A stretch of DNA of 64,000 nt from Azoarcus sp031556475 (GTDB taxonomy: Bacteria > Pseudomonadota > Gammaproteobacteria > Burkholderiales > Rhodocyclaceae). Within the stretch, counting starts at the first letter, position 1. The number at the start of each line of letters is the position of its first letter. The notes under the pieces were generated by a model. The model saw nothing but the letters and a program-made list of their open reading frames with translations, was not told the DNA's origin and made no database searches. Both the position numbers and the translations under genes were made by a program. Below, piece by piece: positions 50,049 to 58,929 of this stretch. The stretch is from the NCBI GenBank assembly GCA_031556475.1, contig JAVBSY010000008.1, forward strand, positions 93,080 to 157,079, read 5' to 3'.

Positions 50049-50812
50049 ATCACGTCTCCCACTGGCATTGCCATTCCCACATGCAGCGGCAGCGGGGGTA
50101 GTCCCAATCCGCCGGTGAAGCCATTGACCTTCAGGCTGCGGCTCACTTCCACGCTTGCCGTTATGGTATAGGTTTCGGGAACCCATACCCCCCCCTCGGG
50201 CCGATGCAGCACTACATCCATATGGTAGAGATGCCGCCCTTCCTTGGCCGTATCGACCGAGGCGCTCCAGTACCAGCCGCCGGTCTTCAGATCCGGCGAT
50301 CCATATAGAGCAGGATATATGACTTTGTCACTTTCTGCCGGTCCATAAACAGAATTGACCTGCAAGGGGACATAAGCTGCCGCATCGATATCTTGATCCG
50401 CTATGGCCTCTCCAGCCGCATCGAGCAGCAGGGTTTCGGCCATCAATACACCACCGTCAGATTTCTGAAAGACAGGCAAAGACGCCATCGGAACAGCATC
50501 ACTGCGTTTTTTCACTTCGTTGGCGTTTCTAAGGGCATTGAGAAGGAGGGCATCGCTTTTCCGATAGGCGTAACCTTTGGGCAGAGTAGTAGGCAGCGAT
50601 GCGATGCTCATGACGATCCAGTTCAGCACCACTTCTTCGGCCTGCGACCCGTCGGCATGGCATACGCCACCCACCCGGGTTACAGGAAATGCGTCCTGAT
50701 CGCTTTCGCGCGCAAACCCCTGGGTGTTGTCTATGACATACGCGTTATTGTCAATGGACTTCTCTGTCAGCGTAGCGACGACATCCACGAGGACGATGAT
50801 GGATATCTGCAT
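50045..50812 (-). CDS. AidA/PixA family inclusion-body protein 2
   Basis: 255 aa, the longest copy. ISIIVLVDVVATLTEKSIDNNAYVIDNTQG is the family start; a large insert follows in the middle (KGYAYRKSDALLLNALRNANEVKKRSDAVPMASLPVFQKSDGG), then KTGGWYWSASVDTAKEGRHLYHMDVVLHRPEGGVWVPETYTITASVEV, the conserved C-terminal beta part. Overlaps copy 3 by 4 nt. The copies are so divergent (only the core motifs shared) that the duplication must be old or the genes were kept for different partners. Confidence 0.88.
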   Translation of the reverse strand: MQISIIVLVDVVATLTEKSIDNNAYVIDNTQGFARESDQDAFPVTRVGGVCHADGSQAEEVVLNWIVMSIASLPTTLPKGYAYRKSDALLLNALRNANEVKKRSDAVPMASLPVFQKSDGGVLMAETLLLDAAGEAIADQDIDAAAYVPLQVNSVYGPAESDKVIYPALYGSPDLKTGGWYWSASVDTAKEGRHLYHMDVVLHRPEGGVWVPETYTITASVEVSRSLKVNGFTGGLGLPPLPLHVGMAMPVGDVI

Positions 50813-50849
50813 CTTCGTTTCCTTTTCCGTTATGTGGGAGTCGGGGGAG

Positions 50850-51413
50850 CTAAGAGATGGATTCCCAACAGACCGGCAGCGGCGGTGCCACGGGTAGCGT
50901 CAACAGGGCCGGGCCATCGATGCTGATCGTTCTACCGGTCAAGGCGCCGAACTGAAAATCCAGCCGATAGGGAAAGATCATGCCAGGTGGCAGGCCACAG
51001 GGAACGTATCCTTCCCAGTGGCGCGCCCATACCGGATGAGGGACAGAAGGTGGCGAAGATCGCCCGTTATCGCAGTTCACCGCTGCAACCATGCCAGCCG
51101 CTGGCCCTTTTTCTTCTGCCGGAGAGGGTGGTACCGTTTCCCCCTCTGTTTTGCTACTTGCCGGAGCAGACCGCGCAGGAATTTCAAAGGAAACACCAGC
51201 CAGCCATATCATGGTCTGAGTATCGACAGGCACCACCGACCAGCGTATCCGCTGACCCGGCCAGACAGGCGTACGCAGATGAGGAGTGCCCTGCCCCACG
51301 TCAACGCGGTTGTCCGGGCTGTCATCAAACAAAAAGACCGTCCGCTCTTCCGGATTGCCTGCCAGCAGTGCGATCACATCTACGAAGATATTGATATTTA
51401 ACGGCTTCATCAC
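50850..51413 (-). CDS. AidA/PixA family inclusion-body protein 1
   Basis: 187 aa. INIFVDVIALLAGNPEERTVFLFDDSPDN is the family start; PVWPGQRIRWSVVPVDTQTMIWLAGVSFE is the middle block; RHWEGYVPCGLPPGMIFPYRLDFQFGALTGRTISIDGPALLTLP is the end. A Pro/Ser/Glu linker (APASSKTEGETVPPSPAEEKG) splits it. First of the four copies after the adenylate-forming enzyme (36 nt gap). All four copies are on the same strand in one transcription unit. Confidence 0.9.
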   Translation of the reverse strand: MMKPLNINIFVDVIALLAGNPEERTVFLFDDSPDNRVDVGQGTPHLRTPVWPGQRIRWSVVPVDTQTMIWLAGVSFEIPARSAPASSKTEGETVPPSPAEEKGPAAGMVAAVNCDNGRSSPPSVPHPVWARHWEGYVPCGLPPGMIFPYRLDFQFGALTGRTISIDGPALLTLPVAPPLPVCWESIS

Positions 51414-51449
51414 GACATCCCTCTTTGTTCCAGTACGATGTCCTTATGG

Positions 51450-52973
51450 TCAGCGGAAATTGTCGACCACTAACGGTACCTTGCCGATATCGGTGCGTAC
51501 CAATTCCGGCGATCCGGGTTCGACCAGCTTGACGCCGAAACGATATCCACTACGGCGCAAACTGGCTTCATTGGCTTCCAGGCTGTTGAATACCGACAGC
51601 GAAGCCATCAGGCCGGCAATGATCAGCGGTGCCGTTCCTTCCGGTCCAAGCTTTGCCGCCAGTTGATGCAGCAGTGTTTTGGTATCCAGGGCTGAAATCA
51701 CCAGCAACAATTCTCCGCGGATACGGTCGATGCGAAATTGCATATCGGTGGCTACCGCTTCGATATCGAGTATTCGGTGCTTCTGGAATTCGGTGACGAT
51801 GGCGGCAAGCGCACGGGATGCGGAGTACTGTGTATCGCCGATATGCATGAAATCGCCACTGCGGCCGGCATATTCAAACTGCGTGGCATTGAGTTCCGGG
51901 CCGACACGGTCGCTGCGGCGGATCGCGCGATCTCCAACCTTATAGCGCAGCACCGGAGCGGCATTGCCGAAAAGGCGCGTTACTACCAGTTCGCCCTCTT
52001 CCCCCTGCGCGACCCAACGACCGTTATCATTGACAACCTCGACCAGATGAAGGCCGGGTATCGCTGTCAATACCGGCGTCTCGGCATCGAGTTGCAGGCC
52101 GATCGCCTCTGCCTGAGTAGCGGCGAAATAGCTGAGAATCGACAGGTTCGGATAGGCTTCCTTCAGATCGGTGCGGACCTTCGGCGTCAATACACCGCTT
52201 CCGTAAAGAGCGACGCGCAGTTGCCCGCGCGCCGTTTCGGATAACCCATCGGCAAAGCTGGCCAGCAGCGCAATGCTCTGGGTGATGCCCATAATGGCTT
52301 TGGGACCGGGGTAAGACATCATCAGGTGAAACACATCGCGGCTCATCGGACCTGCACCGATGTAATTGACACCGGGTATTTTCTGCAGAACTCCCCCGAC
52401 CATCGTGCCGCTACTCCACATCTGATAGTCCGCCAACGTCGTCACCACCCATCTCGCGCCTTCACCTGAAAGATGGTGATCCATCATATGTCGCCCGATG
52501 AATTCTCCTGCCCATTCATAGGTTTGCTGCAATTCATCGAGCGGATAAACCGTTTCGGACGGAGCGCCCGACGAAGTACCGCCGCTGGCGACGACCTCGA
52601 ATCCGCAGCGATCTATCGGCACAATCATGCCGGGACGGCTACCGGTAAACATTCCACAGAAAGTTTCCTTGTCTGTGAGGGGGATGGATTGAAAGGCTTC
52701 GAAACTATTGACCGGCGTTTCTTTTACAGCGTCGAAAATGCGTTCCCGCCAAAACGGATTGAGCCGGCAAATTTCCACCAATTGCTGCAACCGCGCCGTG
52801 ATGATGACATCCTGCACAGCGTGGGGCATCCTGTCCACCGTACTTCCCAGCGTCGCTTCAGCCTGACGCAATACCGATAGAAAAGACGGCAGTTGCAGAA
52901 TTTCGTCGATACTGTTCGGGATTTGTGCCATTGCAGCAGTTACCGGTTGCAAGGCCGATGTTGTCTTCAACAT
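51450..52973 (-). CDS. PaaK/CoF-synthetase-like adenylate-forming enzyme
   Basis: 507 aa. ANL-superfamily motifs: the P-loop VASGGTSSGAPSETVYPLDEL (~residues 130-150), YGSGVLTPKVRTDLKEAYP, SYFAATQAEAIGLQ (~290), EGELVVTRLFGNAAPVLRYKVGDRAI (ribose-binding Asp), and a C-terminal DIGKVPLVVD whose Lys is the adenylation Lys. The closest layout is phenylacetate-CoA ligase/coenzyme F390 synthetase-like or LuxE-like. It activates a carboxylic acid as acyl-AMP. It overlaps the PLP decarboxylase gene by 7 nt, so the two are coupled. Substrate unknown; no carrier protein gene is seen nearby. Confidence 0.88.
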   Translation of the reverse strand: MLKTTSALQPVTAAMAQIPNSIDEILQLPSFLSVLRQAEATLGSTVDRMPHAVQDVIITARLQQLVEICRLNPFWRERIFDAVKETPVNSFEAFQSIPLTDKETFCGMFTGSRPGMIVPIDRCGFEVVASGGTSSGAPSETVYPLDELQQTYEWAGEFIGRHMMDHHLSGEGARWVVTTLADYQMWSSGTMVGGVLQKIPGVNYIGAGPMSRDVFHLMMSYPGPKAIMGITQSIALLASFADGLSETARGQLRVALYGSGVLTPKVRTDLKEAYPNLSILSYFAATQAEAIGLQLDAETPVLTAIPGLHLVEVVNDNGRWVAQGEEGELVVTRLFGNAAPVLRYKVGDRAIRRSDRVGPELNATQFEYAGRSGDFMHIGDTQYSASRALAAIVTEFQKHRILDIEAVATDMQFRIDRIRGELLLVISALDTKTLLHQLAAKLGPEGTAPLIIAGLMASLSVFNSLEANEASLRRSGYRFGVKLVEPGSPELVRTDIGKVPLVVDNFR

Positions 52974-54553
52974 GACGCATCCGCCGTTTTGACAGAAACA
53001 TCCTCCCTACACGCTACGGATAAAGAGGGAGTTCCGTTCCATTCTTCCAGGATTTCGCGGGCACAACAGCGTATTTCGTCCGTCAGGCCCGCTATGTCTT
53101 CCAGGCCAATACGATGATTCATTATCACCATGCGCAAAACGTTTTCCCCGTCAAGGTTGACCATCGAAATGAAATAGCGGCCTTCCGCCCTGATACGATT
53201 ACGCAACGCCAGTTGCAGGCGGCTCCGCTGAAACGCAGGCAGACCGTCAGGGCAATAGGTAAAGCACAAGATATTGGATTCCGGCCGGTGCATTACCTTG
53301 AAATCCGGTAGACCCGTCAGATAATCATGGGCCGACAGCGTCATCGCAACCAGATGATTCAGCTTATTTTCAAAGAAACGGCGACCGAAAAGCGCCCACA
53401 CCAGCCATAAATTCAAAATCGACGGGCGCTTGGTGCATTCAAAATTTTTCATGCCGCTTTCAAAACGGCTGATTTCATCATTCCGGTCTTCGGAAACATA
53501 GCTCGCCTGCTGCGGAAACGCTGTATCGGCGACTTCTTTGTCACGATAGAAAAGCAAGGTGCATAAAGCTGGCACAAACAGCATTTTGTGCGCATCAAGA
53601 CAGAAGGAGTCCGCCAGTTCCAAGCCTTTCAAACGGGGCCGCAGGCTATCCGATACTAAAAAAGCACCGTTGTGCGCGGCATCGACATGTAACCATGCAT
53701 CATGCGCTCTAGCCAAATCTGCTAATTCTGCCAAGGGGTCGTTTGCCCCGATCGAGGTGGTACCAGCCGCCGCGACAATGCAGAAAACATCCAGCCCACA
53801 ATCCGCTGCTGAACGTAGTGTGGCGGCGGCCTTATCGGGACAAATCTGGCGAAGGGCGTTCAGTGGTAATCGTATGATCTGATTTTGGCCAATACCCAGA
53901 ATGCCAGCGAGACGGGTAACGGAAAAATGAGCATCCATACCCATCGCGATGGCCGGGCGCCCTTTTCTTTTGGTGAAAGCCACACCATGCTCCCAACTAC
54001 CGGCCAAACGGCGGTTACGGGCCGCCAGAACGGCGGTCAGATTGGCCAGAGACGTTCCGGAGGTGGCGACCATATCGAAACTGCCAGCTGGCCAGCCGAT
54101 CAAGCGGCCAAATTCTTCGGCCATGATTTTGTCGACGGCATTGGCCAACTGCCCCGCTTCGTAGAAAGAAGCGGGTTGAGGCGCCATGGCGGTAATCAGA
54201 TCGAAAACAGCGGAAACCGGCACTACCGAGGAAAATTGCCTTGCCAGGTACCCTCTGGAATTTACTTGGATACCGGTACGTAGATACAAATCCACAATCG
54301 CGGAAAAACGGTCGGGATCGAACAGTTTTTTTTCATCGCCGCTCATCAGCGTACGGGCAGCGGAGATAAGAGTCTGAGGGCGCTGCAGGGAAACCCCCCT
54401 TATGCTCTGGTCGTTGAGCAGTCCACCAATTTTATTGGCAGCGATCTCGATTGCCCCGATGAAGTTTTCAACGCTGAATGCAGCATCGAATTGATCCGGG
54501 CTTTCATTTCGGATCATGAGGTCTGAGGTTGGTTCTGGATGTGCAAAAGACAC
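52967..54553 (-). CDS. PLP-dependent group II amino-acid decarboxylase
   Basis: 528 aa from GTG 54553, chosen because GGGGGAGGGAGCA, a very strong ribosome site, sits directly before it. Motifs of the family: VATSGTSLANLTAVLAARNRRL, DAHFSVTRLAGILGIG, VAAAGTTSIGANDPLAELADLARAHDAWLHVDAAHNGAF (PLP-binding Asp), and DSFCLDAHKMLFVPALCTLLFYRD with the Schiff-base Lys after His. It should convert an amino acid to an amine in the cytosol; substrate unknown (aromatic acids, glutamate or diaminobutyrate are usual in the family). It heads the operon with the adenylating enzyme and four AidA/PixA genes, facing no regulator. Confidence 0.9.
   Translation of the reverse strand: MSFAHPEPTSDLMIRNESPDQFDAAFSVENFIGAIEIAANKIGGLLNDQSIRGVSLQRPQTLISAARTLMSGDEKKLFDPDRFSAIVDLYLRTGIQVNSRGYLARQFSSVVPVSAVFDLITAMAPQPASFYEAGQLANAVDKIMAEEFGRLIGWPAGSFDMVATSGTSLANLTAVLAARNRRLAGSWEHGVAFTKRKGRPAIAMGMDAHFSVTRLAGILGIGQNQIIRLPLNALRQICPDKAAATLRSAADCGLDVFCIVAAAGTTSIGANDPLAELADLARAHDAWLHVDAAHNGAFLVSDSLRPRLKGLELADSFCLDAHKMLFVPALCTLLFYRDKEVADTAFPQQASYVSEDRNDEISRFESGMKNFECTKRPSILNLWLVWALFGRRFFENKLNHLVAMTLSAHDYLTGLPDFKVMHRPESNILCFTYCPDGLPAFQRSRLQLALRNRIRAEGRYFISMVNLDGENVLRMVIMNHRIGLEDIAGLTDEIRCCAREILEEWNGTPSLSVACREDVSVKTADASC
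54541..54553 (-). promoter_or_regulatory. Strong ribosome binding site that decides the decarboxylase start
   Basis: On the minus strand, CAGGGGGAGGGAGCA leads straight into GTG at 54553-54551. The next in-frame ATG downstream (54517) has no such site, so GTG is preferred. Confidence 0.6.
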
Positions 54554-54592
54554 TGCTCCCTCCCCCTGTTTTTTTAATAGTATTTTCAGCCT

Positions 54593-54883
54593 ATGGATTT
54601 TTGGATAAAAGTCAATCACCTACGACATCGAGATCGGCCGTACAAAAAACCGGTGCAACGACCATCAAGCGCACCAGCCACCGAAAGCGGCAAGACAGAT
54701 CAGCCGAAGGTCGCCACCATCCTGCTGACCTTGCGAATCGAGAACAACAGCAAGTTCGTGTGCGGCAAGAAGCGAACGATCAAATACGTCGAGAGTCTCT
54801 ACCTCGAAGACTACGACGCCAAGCGGCGGCCGAACGACGAGTATAAATTGAAGGCGTCTTATGACGCGGACGACCGCAAGTAG
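54593..54883 (+). pseudogene. Fragment of a conserved small hypothetical protein
   Basis: A plus-strand frame of 96 codons. The second half, VATILLTLRIENNSKFVCGKKRTIKYVESLYLEDYDAKRRPNDEYKLKASYDADD, reads like a conserved small protein family whose members continue past this point; here two stop codons follow. The N-terminal part (MDFWIKVNHLRHRD...) looks unrelated, so it may be a fusion with noise. Possibly an IS- or phage-linked remnant. It overlaps the leader of the minus-strand decarboxylase operon, so it lies across its promoter. Confidence 0.35.
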
Positions 54884-55131
54884 TTGCAATAGCTCTACCT
54901 TAGCACATTGATGTCGCTCAGTTCTGGAGAGGTACTTTCCTGAAAAGGCCCACCCCCGATTTCTGCCTCCATACCGAACAGCCGATCTGATCCGCGACAC
55001 CCGTGATCTGCCCTACCCTTACAAGGGTGAAACCACTGTCATCGCGGCAGCGACAGGCGATTTCTGCTCTGGTGGATCAAGAGGCGGGAAGGGAAAGATG
55101 AAATTTTCCAGTACCGTTTTCTTTTCTGTTT
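54884..55131. other. Gene-free stretch
   Basis: About 250 bp between the fragment and the LysR gene. No credible frame, repeat or RNA gene seen. Confidence 0.3.
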
Positions 55132-56049
55132 CTATGTCGCCGCCTCTCTGAGCAGCCAATCGCGAAAAGCAACCAGCCTCGGCAGGCTGGAGCACTCGGC
55201 GCGGTATACGATGTAATAGGCTAACGCCGAGGCGAACTCAATTTCCGGGAAAAGCCGCACCAGGCGGCCCGCCGCCAGATCGTTCCGTGCCATGACGCCA
55301 CGGGCAAGCGCAACGCCGTGGCCCTCTATAGCCGCCTGCAAGACGGCTGCGGAGTTGTTGATCTTCAAGCCGCGTGTGGTGGTAGCGTCGGTTACACCGG
55401 CTTTTCGGAGCCATGCATCCCAGGAAGGAAAGCCGGCGTGATCATCCATCGACAGGTCATGAATCAGGGTTTCCTGCGCCAGATCGCCCGGTTTATCCAG
55501 CCGACGATTCCGGCGCCGGCGCAGCAGTTCGGGTGAGCAAACCGGGTAGATTTCTTCGTCCATCAATTTTTCCGCGGCCAGTCCCGGCCAGTTCCCTGTG
55601 CCATAGCGCACGCCGATGTCCACCCGCTGGGCCACGAAATCCACTGGCTTAAGACTGGTATCCAGACGTACATCCGTGTCGGGCCATGCCGTCTGGAAGC
55701 TGTCGATGCGCGGCAATAGCCATTTCGCGGCGAAGGCGGGACTGACCGTCACGGTCAGCACGCCGCTGGCCGATTCTTCCTTGAGCCGTTCCAACCCCAG
55801 GCCCAGCCTGTCGAAACCCGCCCGAATGTCCGGCAAGGCACGTTGGGCCGCTTCGGTGGCGATAAGCCTGACACGTCCGCTGGTGCTGCGATGGAACAAG
55901 GGGATGCCCAGCCATTCCTCCAGGCTGCGCACGAGTTGACCGACTGCGGCGGGAGTGACGCTGAGTTCCGCCGCCGCTGCGGAAAAGCTCTGGTGGCGAG
56001 CACTGGCTTCGAACGCACGCAATGCGTTCAGGTAGACGGGTGACTTCAT
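55132..56049 (-). CDS. LysR-family regulator, GcvA-like
   Basis: 305 aa from ATG 56049. Winged helix LNALRAFEASARHQSFSAAAAELSVTPAAVGQLVRSLEEWLGIPLFHRS is the LysR DNA-binding domain, with the GcvA-type start KSPVYLNAL. The effector domain has GVLTVTVSPAFAAKWLLPRIDSF, VDIGVRYGTGNWPGL and INNSAAVLQAAIEGHGVALARG. It is divergent from the SDR gene across a 143-bp gap, so it probably controls that operon. Upstream frame to 56190 is outside the DNA-binding domain and is not needed. Confidence 0.93.
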   Translation of the reverse strand: MKSPVYLNALRAFEASARHQSFSAAAAELSVTPAAVGQLVRSLEEWLGIPLFHRSTSGRVRLIATEAAQRALPDIRAGFDRLGLGLERLKEESASGVLTVTVSPAFAAKWLLPRIDSFQTAWPDTDVRLDTSLKPVDFVAQRVDIGVRYGTGNWPGLAAEKLMDEEIYPVCSPELLRRRRNRRLDKPGDLAQETLIHDLSMDDHAGFPSWDAWLRKAGVTDATTTRGLKINNSAAVLQAAIEGHGVALARGVMARNDLAAGRLVRLFPEIEFASALAYYIVYRAECSSLPRLVAFRDWLLREAAT

Positions 56050-56192
56050 ACGGTAAACATTTTCTTTCAGGCATGGATATTTTATCTCGTTTGTCGTCGG
56101 GCAAGAATCAAAACAAAATCCAGTCAATGCTTTGTTGAAATAATCATTTTTCACCCTCTGACATTCATCAACTCGATCTACAGGATACATTC

Positions 56193-56966
56193 ATGAATAG
56201 TTTTTCTTCCAAGGTTGCCATTGTTACCGGTGGCGGTTCCGGCATTGGCAAGGAAGTGGCTGCCCGTCTGGTGAAGGCCGGTGCCAGAGTGGTCATTGGT
56301 GGCCGCGACGAAGCCAAGCTCAAGAAGGCCGCATCGGAAATCGACCCGACCGGGACCAGTGTGCGTTTTCACGCTGGCGACATCGCGCAACCGGCCACCG
56401 CGATTGCGCTGGTTGAATTGGCGACCCGGGCGTTCGGCGGCGTGGATATTCTCGTCAATAACGCGGGCGTGTTCCGGCCCAAGGCATTCCTTGACGTCAG
56501 CGAGTCCGAGTACGACTGGTTCCTCGACACGATTCTCAAGGGCAAATTCTTCATGGCGCAGGCGGCGGCCAAGGCGATGCAGAAGCGCGGGGGCGGCGCG
56601 ATCGTGCAGACCGGTTCCCTGTGGGCCTTGCAGGCCATCGGCGCCACGCCTTCGGCGGCCTATTCGGCGGCCAATGCCGGCGTACATGCGCTCACGCGCA
56701 ACCTCGCCATCGAACTGGCGTCCTCGAACATTCGCATCAATACCGTTGCGCCGGGCGTGGTGGAAACACCCGTCTACAACACGTTCATGACGGACGAGCA
56801 GGTCCGGGAAACACTGCCGACGTTCAATGCTTTTCATCCCCTCGGGCGCAATGGCCAACCGGCCGACGTTGCCGAGGCGATTCTCTTCCTGGCTTCCGCG
56901 AATGCGTCGTGGATCACCGGCACCGTGCTGCCGGTCGATGGCGGCGTGATGGCCGGGCACCAGTAA
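56193..56966 (+). CDS. Short-chain dehydrogenase/reductase with altered active site
   Basis: 257 aa. NAD(P)-binding TGGGSGIGKEVAARL at the N-terminus, VDILVNNAGVF in the middle, catalytic Ser in QTGSLWALQ, catalytic Tyr in SAAYSAANAG, and C-terminal WITGTVLPVDGG. The usual YxxxK has Asn instead of Lys (codon AAT), which should impair classical SDR chemistry. Followed at 23 nt by the 93-aa gene; probably one operon. Substrate unknown. Confidence 0.9.
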   Translation: MNSFSSKVAIVTGGGSGIGKEVAARLVKAGARVVIGGRDEAKLKKAASEIDPTGTSVRFHAGDIAQPATAIALVELATRAFGGVDILVNNAGVFRPKAFLDVSESEYDWFLDTILKGKFFMAQAAAKAMQKRGGGAIVQTGSLWALQAIGATPSAAYSAANAGVHALTRNLAIELASSNIRINTVAPGVVETPVYNTFMTDEQVRETLPTFNAFHPLGRNGQPADVAEAILFLASANASWITGTVLPVDGGVMAGHQ

Positions 56967-56989
56967 TCTTTCACGACAAGGAGAAAACC

Positions 56990-57271
56990 ATGGTCTATCT
57001 GCAAATCACCCTGAAAATCGCCGCCGCCAACCGTGCCGCCGCCGCAGGCGTTTATCAGAAGTACAAGGCTCCGTTCCTCGATACCGTCACCGGCGCGAAA
57101 TCGAAGGAACTACTGGTGCGCGACGAGGATGTGCAGGTGCTGCACGGCTTCGACGGCGTGGAAAATGCGCGCGCCTATCTGGAAAGCGCGCTGTTCACCG
57201 CCGATGTGGTCGGCGGCCTCGCACCGCTGCTGGATGCCGCGCCCGACGTGCGTATCTATCAGGTCGCGTAA
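56990..57271 (+). CDS. Small protein, 93 aa, possibly ABM-like
   Basis: AAGGAG lies 8 nt before the ATG. MVYLQITLKIAAANRAAAAGVYQKYKAPFLDTVTGAKSKELLVRDEDVQVLHGFDGVENARAYLESALFTADVVGGLAPLL resembles dimeric alpha+beta barrel (antibiotic biosynthesis monooxygenase/stress-responsive) proteins, but I see no diagnostic residue. Downstream of the SDR in one operon. Confidence 0.65.
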   Translation: MVYLQITLKIAAANRAAAAGVYQKYKAPFLDTVTGAKSKELLVRDEDVQVLHGFDGVENARAYLESALFTADVVGGLAPLLDAAPDVRIYQVA

Positions 57272-57300
57272 ATTCATAGCAGCCTACAATACTTGACCCC

Positions 57301-57326
57301 GGCAGAGTTCAAGCAGCAACTCTGCC
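57301..57326. terminator. Hairpin between convergent genes, possible bidirectional terminator
   Basis: GGCAGAGTT (57301-57309) and AACTCTGCC (57318-57326) are exact inverses with an 8-nt loop. No long T tract follows, so strength is doubtful. The surrounding 57285-57360 could also be a tiny gene remnant (LTPAEFKQQLCQELQPAILKE). Confidence 0.35.
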
Positions 57327-57401
57327 AGGAACTGCAACCCGCCATCCTCAAGGAATAACTGTTTCGATTAATCCAGGCAGGTCAGGATGGCGGATCGTCT
57401 T

Positions 57402-58733
57402 TCAACGCATGCTGAAGCGATCGTAGTGGAAAGCCGTGTCCCTGAAACCGAGACAGACGAGCCCGGCAAGAAGGCTTTCAGCAAAGCTCTGCGGACCACA
57501 GAACCAGACCTTGACACTGGAGACGTCCCCGACAGACTCTCGAATCGTGTCCGCACTCAAATATTGCTTGCGTGCTGCATCGACGCGATGCAGCACGACG
57601 CCAGCCTTCTTGCACAAGGCATCGAGCTGCCCAGGAAAAGCGGCATCCCGGTCGTTCTTTGTGCAGTACCAGAAATCGACCGGCTCGCTCGTGCCACCTC
57701 TACCCGCCAGCGCTTCAAGGCGCGCCATGAACGGGGTAACGCCAATACCACCTGCAACCCAGACTTGATGTCCCTTGGCATCGTCAAAACCGAACTGCCC
57801 ATACGGGCCTTCAACTTCGACGGTTTGCCCTTCGCCGATCTTTTCCCCCAGCGTATTGGTGAAGTCGCCAAGCGCCTTGATCGCGAAACGCAACCGCTTC
57901 GGATCGTCACCCGATGATGCGATGGTGAATGGATGTGGCTCATCGCCGAACCCGAAGCGTACGAAAGCGAACTGCCCTGCCTGGTGCGAAAAACCATCGC
58001 CACACACCCGCAATTCGATATCGACGATACCGTTGTCGTGGCGATCTACACCATGGACGATAGCCTCGACCTTGCGCGACGCACCGATTCGCTGGGTAAG
58101 CGCCACCAGCGACGCCACGGTTCCGGCAAGCGCCAGCGTCAGAATCAGATAGGCCGCGGGAGTCGTCCACCATGAGGTTTTGAACAGAACCGCGACCGCA
58201 TGGTATGCCAGTGCAATGTAGATGACCGGAAAAATCCGGTGCGCATAGCGAAACCAGTGGTAAGGAATTCTCTGGAACAAGGCGACCACGACCAGGATGG
58301 TCAATAGATAGAAGGCCCATTCGCCGACGAATCCTCCGCTCTCCACCAGGAAACGCTCCCATGGAGCGGGTTCGATGTCACCGCCAAGATGGCCTGGATG
58401 CGGCATCCAGCCCAAGGAGACGATCCATTTCGGGCCATTCTCGGCAAGCCAGTGCGCAATCGCCGCAATCGTCGCACAAATACCCGCCCATTTATGCAAA
58501 CCGTAAGCCTTGTCGAGTCCCCCCATGGTGCGGTCGAGCCAACCCGGACGTACCGAGATGACCATTGCCAGAGTCATGAAAACGAAGGCCATGACTCCAA
58601 ACGCCAACATGATTTCTTCGCGCCACCCCCAAAAACCTGCTCCGCTCAGCAAATTACCCAGTCCGGGGGACGACGAATAAACCAGGCCGACCAATGCGAG
58701 CGAGCCGATGATCCACAAAGTTGTCTTTCTCAT
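57402..58733 (-). CDS. Ferric reductase-like flavocytochrome, FAD/NAD(P) domains
   Basis: 443 aa from ATG 58733 (AAGGAACG upstream). The N-terminal half has six membrane helices with the ferric reductase-type His pairs (LHKWAGICATIAAIAHWL; RYAHRIFPVIYIALAYHAV) that ligate haem. The C-terminal half is an FNR-like module: GQFAFVRFGFGDEPHPFTIASSG (FAD), VEVEGPYGQFGF and VWVAGGIGVTPFMARLEAL (NAD(P)H), ending in VWFCGPQSFAESLLAGLVCLGF. It should move electrons from NAD(P)H across the inner membrane. Divergent from a LysR gene, its likely regulator. Confidence 0.9.
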   Translation of the reverse strand: MRKTTLWIIGSLALVGLVYSSSPGLGNLLSGAGFWGWREEIMLAFGVMAFVFMTLAMVISVRPGWLDRTMGGLDKAYGLHKWAGICATIAAIAHWLAENGPKWIVSLGWMPHPGHLGGDIEPAPWERFLVESGGFVGEWAFYLLTILVVVALFQRIPYHWFRYAHRIFPVIYIALAYHAVAVLFKTSWWTTPAAYLILTLALAGTVASLVALTQRIGASRKVEAIVHGVDRHDNGIVDIELRVCGDGFSHQAGQFAFVRFGFGDEPHPFTIASSGDDPKRLRFAIKALGDFTNTLGEKIGEGQTVEVEGPYGQFGFDDAKGHQVWVAGGIGVTPFMARLEALAGRGGTSEPVDFWYCTKNDRDAAFPGQLDALCKKAGVVLHRVDAARKQYLSADTIRESVGDVSSVKVWFCGPQSFAESLLAGLVCLGFRDTAFHYDRFSMR

Positions 58734-58929
58734 GATCGTTCCTTCCACACTGATATGTCGTTCAACCATGAGCGAACTGGCACGGATGTCATACAAACGT
58801 GTCGTTCCTGCCCTTGATCACTGCTTTGCATTTCTTATTCGGCACATGGCATGAGCCATCTTAATCGTCATGAAAATGAAATAAAATAGGCAATTGAACA
58901 ACTGTTCGTCTCAAAAACAGGACGATACA
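58734..58929. promoter_or_regulatory. Divergent promoter region, flavocytochrome / LysR
   Basis: 196 bp between two divergent starts, A/T-richer than the genes. LysR-type regulators normally bind here at a T-N11-A motif; I could not single out one site with confidence. Confidence 0.35.
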
